Below, piece by piece: positions 61,093 through 64,000 of a stretch of DNA of 64,000 nucleotides. Positions within the stretch are counted from its first letter, which is position 1. Each line of letters starts with the position of its first letter. The stretch spans positions 1,647,887-1,711,886 of the forward strand of contig SSNP01000041.1 of NCBI GenBank assembly GCA_006937955.1, given 5' to 3'. The position numbers and the translations under genes are program-made. The notes beneath the pieces are model-generated. The model saw only the letters and a list, made by a program, of their open reading frames with translations, did no database searches and had not been told where the DNA came from. The DNA comes from Pachypanchax playfairii (Eukaryota; Chordata; Actinopteri; Cyprinodontiformes; Aplocheilidae).

Positions 61093-64000
61093 GTGTTTAT
61101 TTTCATCTCTATAGTCTGTTTAGATACACAAGTATGATTGCCTTTTATTTTCAAAACCGGATTGTCTCGCGTGTCTTGGTGCAACTTCCTGCCAGAATTG
61201 ATGCGGAACACTCGTGCAAAAAAAATAGACCAGACGCCGAAATGATGTCTTCACGGCGCGGTTACACCGGGCTGCTACGTAGCGCTCCGCGTCTGGTGTA
61301 AACTGCACTATTAGTTAACAAGGGCATCAAATAGAAGTGGTCTTCGTTCTGCGGCTAGTTTGAACCAGGGTTTAGGTAAACAGGTGTGTCTGAAGATAAA
61401 TATTACAGGAATTAAATTGAGTTTCTACCAACATACATGGTGCAGGAATAAGAAATGTGAAGCTGTTGGACCTACGTTCTCACTGTTGTGGTTGGCTTCA
61501 CTGGGACAGCCAAACAGCTCGCGCCGCAGCAGGTTACCGTCGTACTCCAGAAAGGTGAGATAGAGGTTTCTGAAAAACTCCACGTGTTTGTTCTTCACTC
61601 GCAGCTTCTTGGGAGAATTCCAGTGGATCACCTGTTCCAGAGAACCATAGAGAGAGATGAGGAAGGGTCACTGCTCTGACTCTACAGACTCTTTAAAGAG
61701 GTCATTTCATACAAATTTCAGGACTTTGTGGTTATTTCTTAAGTATTAACCAGTAATATGAAACATTTTATATCTAAAAAATGTCAGGAAGCACTGATTA
61801 ACAGACCTTTCAATCTGTCTGCATTAAAATTCGGGTGGTTCCGTCAGGCCTTGAGCAACAGCTCGTTCATATTTATTATTCGAATTTGCTGGACTCTGCT
61901 TGGCTAACAAACTAGCCTATGAGAGCAAGGTATACTGTTTCCTGCCCCGCTAGGCATTGTAACATCAGACGTTCTCTCTTCCTGTTTGCTACGTCTTATG
62001 CTTTTAGCCAGCAGCATGCTAGGCGTGGTCTCAACTGCGGGAGCTGCCGAATACTAACGAACAAAGGAGTTGTGACGAAACAGAAAAAACACTCCTACAA
62101 ATGAAGGAATGAGGTATTTCATGAATGAACACAAAGTTTTCAAGTCTCTAAGTTGTGGCATATGTGGTATTCCCACTGGGGTTTGGAGCCTGCAGGGTCT
62201 CACCTTCAGGTCCGATACGTCTTTGTAGCACTTCTCGGAGCGCGTGTGGTCAGACAGCTGCACATTCCAGAAGCAGGGCAGTTGGTGAACCAGGAACGGG
62301 TTCTGCTTGATCACAGCGTTAAAGATGTCCTGCAGACATGAGACACATGCTAATGTTTTCTACAGGCCCGAGTCACAGAGCTTCATGTCACCAGGGACAC
62401 CTAAACTCAGACATTCTGTAAACTCCATGAGTAGAAACAGTCTGTAAAACTTCTCTTGATCAGAATCTTCTGTTCGGTGTCCTTTTGCAAGTTCTTATGA
62501 ATAAATAACAATAAAACATCAAACAACAATAGTTTCTTAACCTTCTCTGGCTCACAGACCTGTTGGCAAGACAAAAAACAAACATTTATTTGTGTCTGAT
62601 CACATGGGCCATATTTAATTATTTGCAAACAACACACAACTAATTTAAATGTTGTGTGTTGTTTATTTACTGTTTATTTTAGTCAAATTATATCAATTAA
62701 GTCTTGATTTGTTCACATTTTATGCCAATTTTATTCACATTTTGGTCACCAATACCAAAGTTGTCTCAGAGAAGTTCCAGGTGAGTTCACGAAACCTAAA
62801 GCTTCAAAATACATAAAAAAATTGGGATGTTTGTCCTCCAGGTGAAATCTATAGAAAACTTCAAGAGTACGAGCTACAGTGATGTTACATCATGAAAGTA
62901 GGATGTTTAAGTAGAAGCATGTGATGGTGATGTCATCATCTCAAACTATTTATTGAAATAAAATCCAACAAAAAAACATGTCAGTGTCTCAGTAACGTGT
63001 CATGTGACCTTCAAGCTTGATAACGACGTCTCATGATGTTCACAAGTCGATTTATTGTCTGCTGAGGCGTGACGTCACGCTCTTATTGAAGGTCCTCGGG
63101 TCATTGAGGTTTTGGGTTCAGAGTTATGAGCCTCATGGAGACTCAGCTGGTCCCAGAGGTTTTCTATAGGATTCAGGTTTGGAGAAAGTCTAGGTCCTTC
63201 CATTTGAGGTACCCCAGTCTCCAACAGCTGATCACTAATGATGAGACCTGGATGATCTGGATCCTTGTGGTCCATGAAGATGAAATGAGGTCTGTGTTGG
63301 ACAGGGACACGAGGACTAGATCCATGATGTTATTCAGGTAGTTTGGACTCGTCACAAAGTGTAGGACAGGTTTGTATCGACTAGACACACCTGTCCACAC
63401 TGTAACACCTCCACCAACAAAGGCTTGTCTGGTGACATTAGTGTCTGATGTGTCTCCTTGATGTCTCCAACATCCTTGGTGTCCATCATTTCAGCTCAAC
63501 ATGAATCTGTTTCCATCAGAGAACATCACTGTGTCCCGCTGGTCCCTCGTTCAATGTAAAGTCTCTCTGGCAAAATATATAAAAATGTAAACAGCATGAT
63601 AAGGAGTTCTGTTTACTGTTCTGTTAACTCTATGCAGGATGGAGGACATGAGCCTGGAGGACAGACCGCAGCTTCCTGTCCACTAGAGATGCTCTTACAG
63701 CAGAGGACAGATGGAGCTCCTTCATTTTTACAAACAGTATGCCAAGAAGAACCTTATTAAATGAAGATTTAATTAAAATATCATAAATGTTATGTTCAGT
63801 GGAGCTCTGAGATAAAGGAGACCTCTTAACTGATCTACATCAGTGTTTCCCTGTTCAGGTCCTGAGGGCCAACTATCCTGTATGCTTTAGATCAGAGGTC
63901 GTGGACTGTGGTTCAGATACACGTCCTGTTTGGACCCCAACTAAGAGTAAATAAAACAGGTACACAGAATATTTTCTGTGTGAGAGGCGAGAAGGAAAAA
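51519..64000 (-). CDS. large1: LARGE xylosyl-/glucuronyltransferase 1, 3' part, 7 coding exons
   Basis: LARGE1 is a Golgi type II membrane enzyme that polymerises the xylose-glucuronate matriglycan on alpha-dystroglycan. Exons in order of translation are 62204-62329, 61476-61631, 58614-58777, 53063-53341, 52839-52985, 52234-52429 and 51519-51716. They total 1,266 bp (421 residues plus stop) with continuous phase. They encode the last part of the GT8 xylosyltransferase half, from DIFNAVIKQNPF, and the whole GT49 glucuronyltransferase half, with the DXD motif in FLSDIDFLPMYG. The end ALKYMTADNNS and the segment SELDEDDPCYEFRRERF match LARGE1, not LARGE2. The membrane anchor and most of GT8 lie beyond the right edge, so the start coordinate is only the window limit. 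The gene converges on parp12. Introns not listed separately hold nothing recognised. Confidence 0.95.
52234..52429 (-). CDS. large1: large1 exon, GT49 catalytic core end
   Basis: [20 protein letters not shown] then [20 protein letters not shown] and HIMELDAQ. The GFGWNK-A-H block is strongly conserved in GT49 enzymes. Confidence 0.97.
52839..52985 (-). CDS. large1: large1 exon, GT49 middle
   Basis: 48 full codons, KSVVQLDMSNTKKALVVPAF then ETLRYRLSFPKSKAELLSQL. Near-identical wording occurs in all vertebrate LARGE1 proteins. Confidence 0.96.
53063..53341 (-). CDS. large1: large1 exon with GT49 DXD motif
   Basis: [20 protein letters not shown] to YMFLSDIDFLPMYGLYEYL. The metal-binding Asp-Ile-Asp lies at 53,098-53,106. 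Donor: CTGAG|GTAAGA. Confidence 0.96.
53610..53895 (+). repeat. tRNA-derived SINE
   Basis: The head GGGTGACCATAGCCTAATGG, then GACGGGGGTTTGATCCCCGG, has a tRNA-like B box. A body with GTTGAAGTTTCCTTGGACAA and a tail GAATTTCCCCAAGAGGGATT follow. A second, rearranged promoter-like block (GGGGGACCAGAGCTCGATCC) occurs near 53,785. Confidence 0.7.
55555..55745 (+). mobile_element. L2-like LINE C-terminal fragment
   Basis: Translation gives VEWEEELFVIRLLSCRTSFH then LSEADTLFLRLCFKLFFV. This matches the usual order of L2 reverse-transcriptase ends (FS..AP.LWN.LP, then F...LK..LF), with many changes. Confidence 0.45.
55773..56580 (+). repeat. Long T-rich interspersed repeat, copy 1
   Basis: Starts TGTCAGGTTCTGGGGTTTTG and ends near CACCTGGGTCCAACATTG. 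A related copy lies at 59,056-59,625. Shared blocks include GTGTCTTAGGTTCCTTGATT and CCAGGTGTTTCT. The ends and a TTAAAATC/TTAAATC-like stretch near the 3' end resemble solo-LTR-like elements, but no LTR partner or coding part exists here. Confidence 0.5.
56160..56365. repeat. Degenerate (CTTAGTCT/CTCAGTCT) tandem array
   Basis: About 200 bp of loosely repeated CTAGTCTT, CTCAGTCT and CTTAGCTC units lie inside the T-rich repeat. The second copy of that repeat lacks this expansion. Confidence 0.6.
56735..56850 (+). repeat. LINE 3' tail
   Basis: TCTGGTTATCTGGCACATTATAAATAAAAATTAATTGAATTG-type ending, like that at 50.3 kb. Short and noncoding. Confidence 0.45.
56947..57900. mobile_element. Nonautonomous hAT element, 954 bp
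   Basis: Ends are CAGGGGTACACATAA and TTATGTGCACCCCTG, inverted repeats with one mismatch. They are flanked by CTCATAGT and GTCATAGT, an 8-bp duplication with one difference. The interior has a GC-rich patch (CAAAATGGCGCGG) but no transposase frame. It lies in the large1 intron. Confidence 0.85.
57937..58593. mobile_element. Nonautonomous hAT-like element, 657 bp
   Basis: Ends are TAGTGTTGGGT and ACCCAACATTG, flanked by the perfect 8-mer GTCAAAGT on both sides (57,929-57,936 and 58,594-58,601). The inner TIR zones carry repeated GTAAC/GTTAC motifs. No coding capacity was seen. The right end lies 20 bp from the donor of the large1 exon at 58,614. Confidence 0.88.
58614..58777 (-). CDS. large1: large1 exon, start of GT49 domain
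   Basis: Starts LQKTLSELDEDDPCYEFRRE and ends VTLVAQLSMDR. Two tandem CTGCAG acceptors exist. The upstream one keeps the conserved Leu-Gln that follows SEN in LARGE1. Use of the other would drop two residues in frame. Confidence 0.93.
59056..59625 (+). repeat. Long T-rich interspersed repeat, copy 2
   Basis: Starts TGTCAGGACTTGGGGTTTTG, contains CATCTTAGGTTCCTTGATTG and CCAGGTGTTTCT, and ends CTGCACTTGGGTCCACATCC. About 570 bp, shorter than copy 1. Class unknown. Confidence 0.55.
60040..60245 (+). repeat. L2-like 3' tail
   Basis: CCCTTGAAATGACTTTTATT then TATACATAAAAATAAACTGA closes the segment, as in the 49.6-50.3 kb LINE. Confidence 0.5.
61014..61091. repeat. C homopolymer and (GT)n microsatellite
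   Basis: 21 C residues at 61,014-61,034 and a GT run at 61,061-61,091, separated by 26 bp of unique sequence. Confidence 0.95.
61476..61631 (-). CDS. large1: large1 exon, junction of GT8 and GT49 domains
   Basis: 52 codons, VIHWNSPKKLRVKNKHVEFF then RNLYLTFLEYDGNLLRRELF. VIHWNSPKKL is a signature of the LARGE GT8 C-terminus. The donor is GAGAAC|GTAGGT. Confidence 0.95.
61693..62110 (+). repeat. Unclassified interspersed repeat, copy B
   Basis: The longest copy of the family also seen at 4.8 kb and, reversed, at 43.2 kb. Starts TTAAAGAGGTCATTTCATAC and carries AGGTATACTGTTTCCTGCCC and CAGCATGCTAGGCGTGGTCT. It fills most of the intron between two large1 exons. Confidence 0.65.
62204..62329 (-). 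CDS. large1: large1 exon, end of GT8 domain
   Basis: 42 codons, DIFNAVIKQNPFLVHQLPCF then WNVQLSDHTRSEKCYKDVSD. The acceptor is CTGCAG|GACATC and the donor GAAG|GTGAGA. No earlier exon was found in the remaining 1.7 kb. Confidence 0.95.
62330..64000 (-). other. large1 intron running off the right edge
   Basis: No further large1 exon is visible. The stretch contains the transposase remnant below. A short hAT-like scrap around 63,850 (GTTTCCCTGTTCAGGTCCTG) has no visible partner end. Confidence 0.75.
62950..63560 (-). mobile_element. Mariner/Tc1-type transposase remnant
   Basis: On the minus strand: HQGDTSDTNVTRQAFVGGGV then TVWTGVSS, followed after a frame change by FMDHKDPDH, then LSPNLNPIENLWDQLS. 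GG-V-VW-G-S, D-PDH and SPDLNPIENLW are the successive blocks of the DDE domain in this superfamily. The frame is broken between blocks and the motif reads SPNLNPIENLW, so the gene is dead. Ends were not found. Confidence 0.7.

Larger units (their letters stand above)
58778..61475 (-). other. large1 intron, 2.7 kb
   Basis: Contains the second T-rich repeat, an L2-like tail and a C-run plus (GT)n tract. No gene seen. Confidence 0.8.

Noticed and set aside
51519..62329. Identification as large2
   Set aside because: The segment SELDEDDPCYEFRRERF and the C-terminus ALKYMTADNNS match LARGE1; LARGE2 differs markedly at both places.

Overview
The window looks like nuclear DNA from a bony fish, probably a spiny-rayed teleost. 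It is AT-rich and has vertebrate-type split genes with GT/AG introns. It also has many (GT)n and (CA)n microsatellites and the mixture of hAT, Tc1/mariner, L2-like and tRNA-SINE-like remnants typical of teleosts. Three protein-coding genes can be reconstructed exon by exon. Reading phase is continuous across every junction. There is no prokaryotic, viral or CRISPR content.

Layout. Bases 1-12,780 are repeat-rich and hold no recognisable coding exon. A CpG/GC-box block at 12.8-13.6 kb may be the promoter and 5' noncoding exon of a leftward gene outside the window. From 14,541 to 37,298 on the minus strand lies a complete eight-exon etv6 (465 codons), an ETS-family transcriptional repressor with a pointed/SAM domain and an ETS domain. 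Its first exon sits in a CpG island. About 2.4 kb away, transcribed divergently, is a complete twelve-exon parp12-like gene (39,668-47,037, plus strand, 851 codons). It has five CCCH zinc fingers, an RG-rich linker, two WWE modules and an ADP-ribosyltransferase domain. An interferon-response-like motif lies just upstream of its start codon. After a repeat-filled gap comes the 3' half of large1 (51,519 to beyond the right edge, minus strand, seven exons, 421 codons plus stop). It encodes the end of the xylosyltransferase half and all of the glucuronyltransferase half of the matriglycan polymerase.

The genes do not form a pathway. etv6 is a nuclear repressor, parp12 a probable interferon-stimulated antiviral ADP-ribosyltransferase, and large1 a Golgi dystroglycan glycosyltransferase. 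The points of most interest are the shared etv6/parp12 intergenic region, the ISRE-like site, and lineage-specific changes inside parp12 (RG-rich linker, shortened fourth zinc finger, H-Y-L triad). Several mobile elements also have exact, readable ends: three hAT-type elements with 8-bp target duplications and one TTAA-flanked MITE. I found no convincing wholly new biological system.
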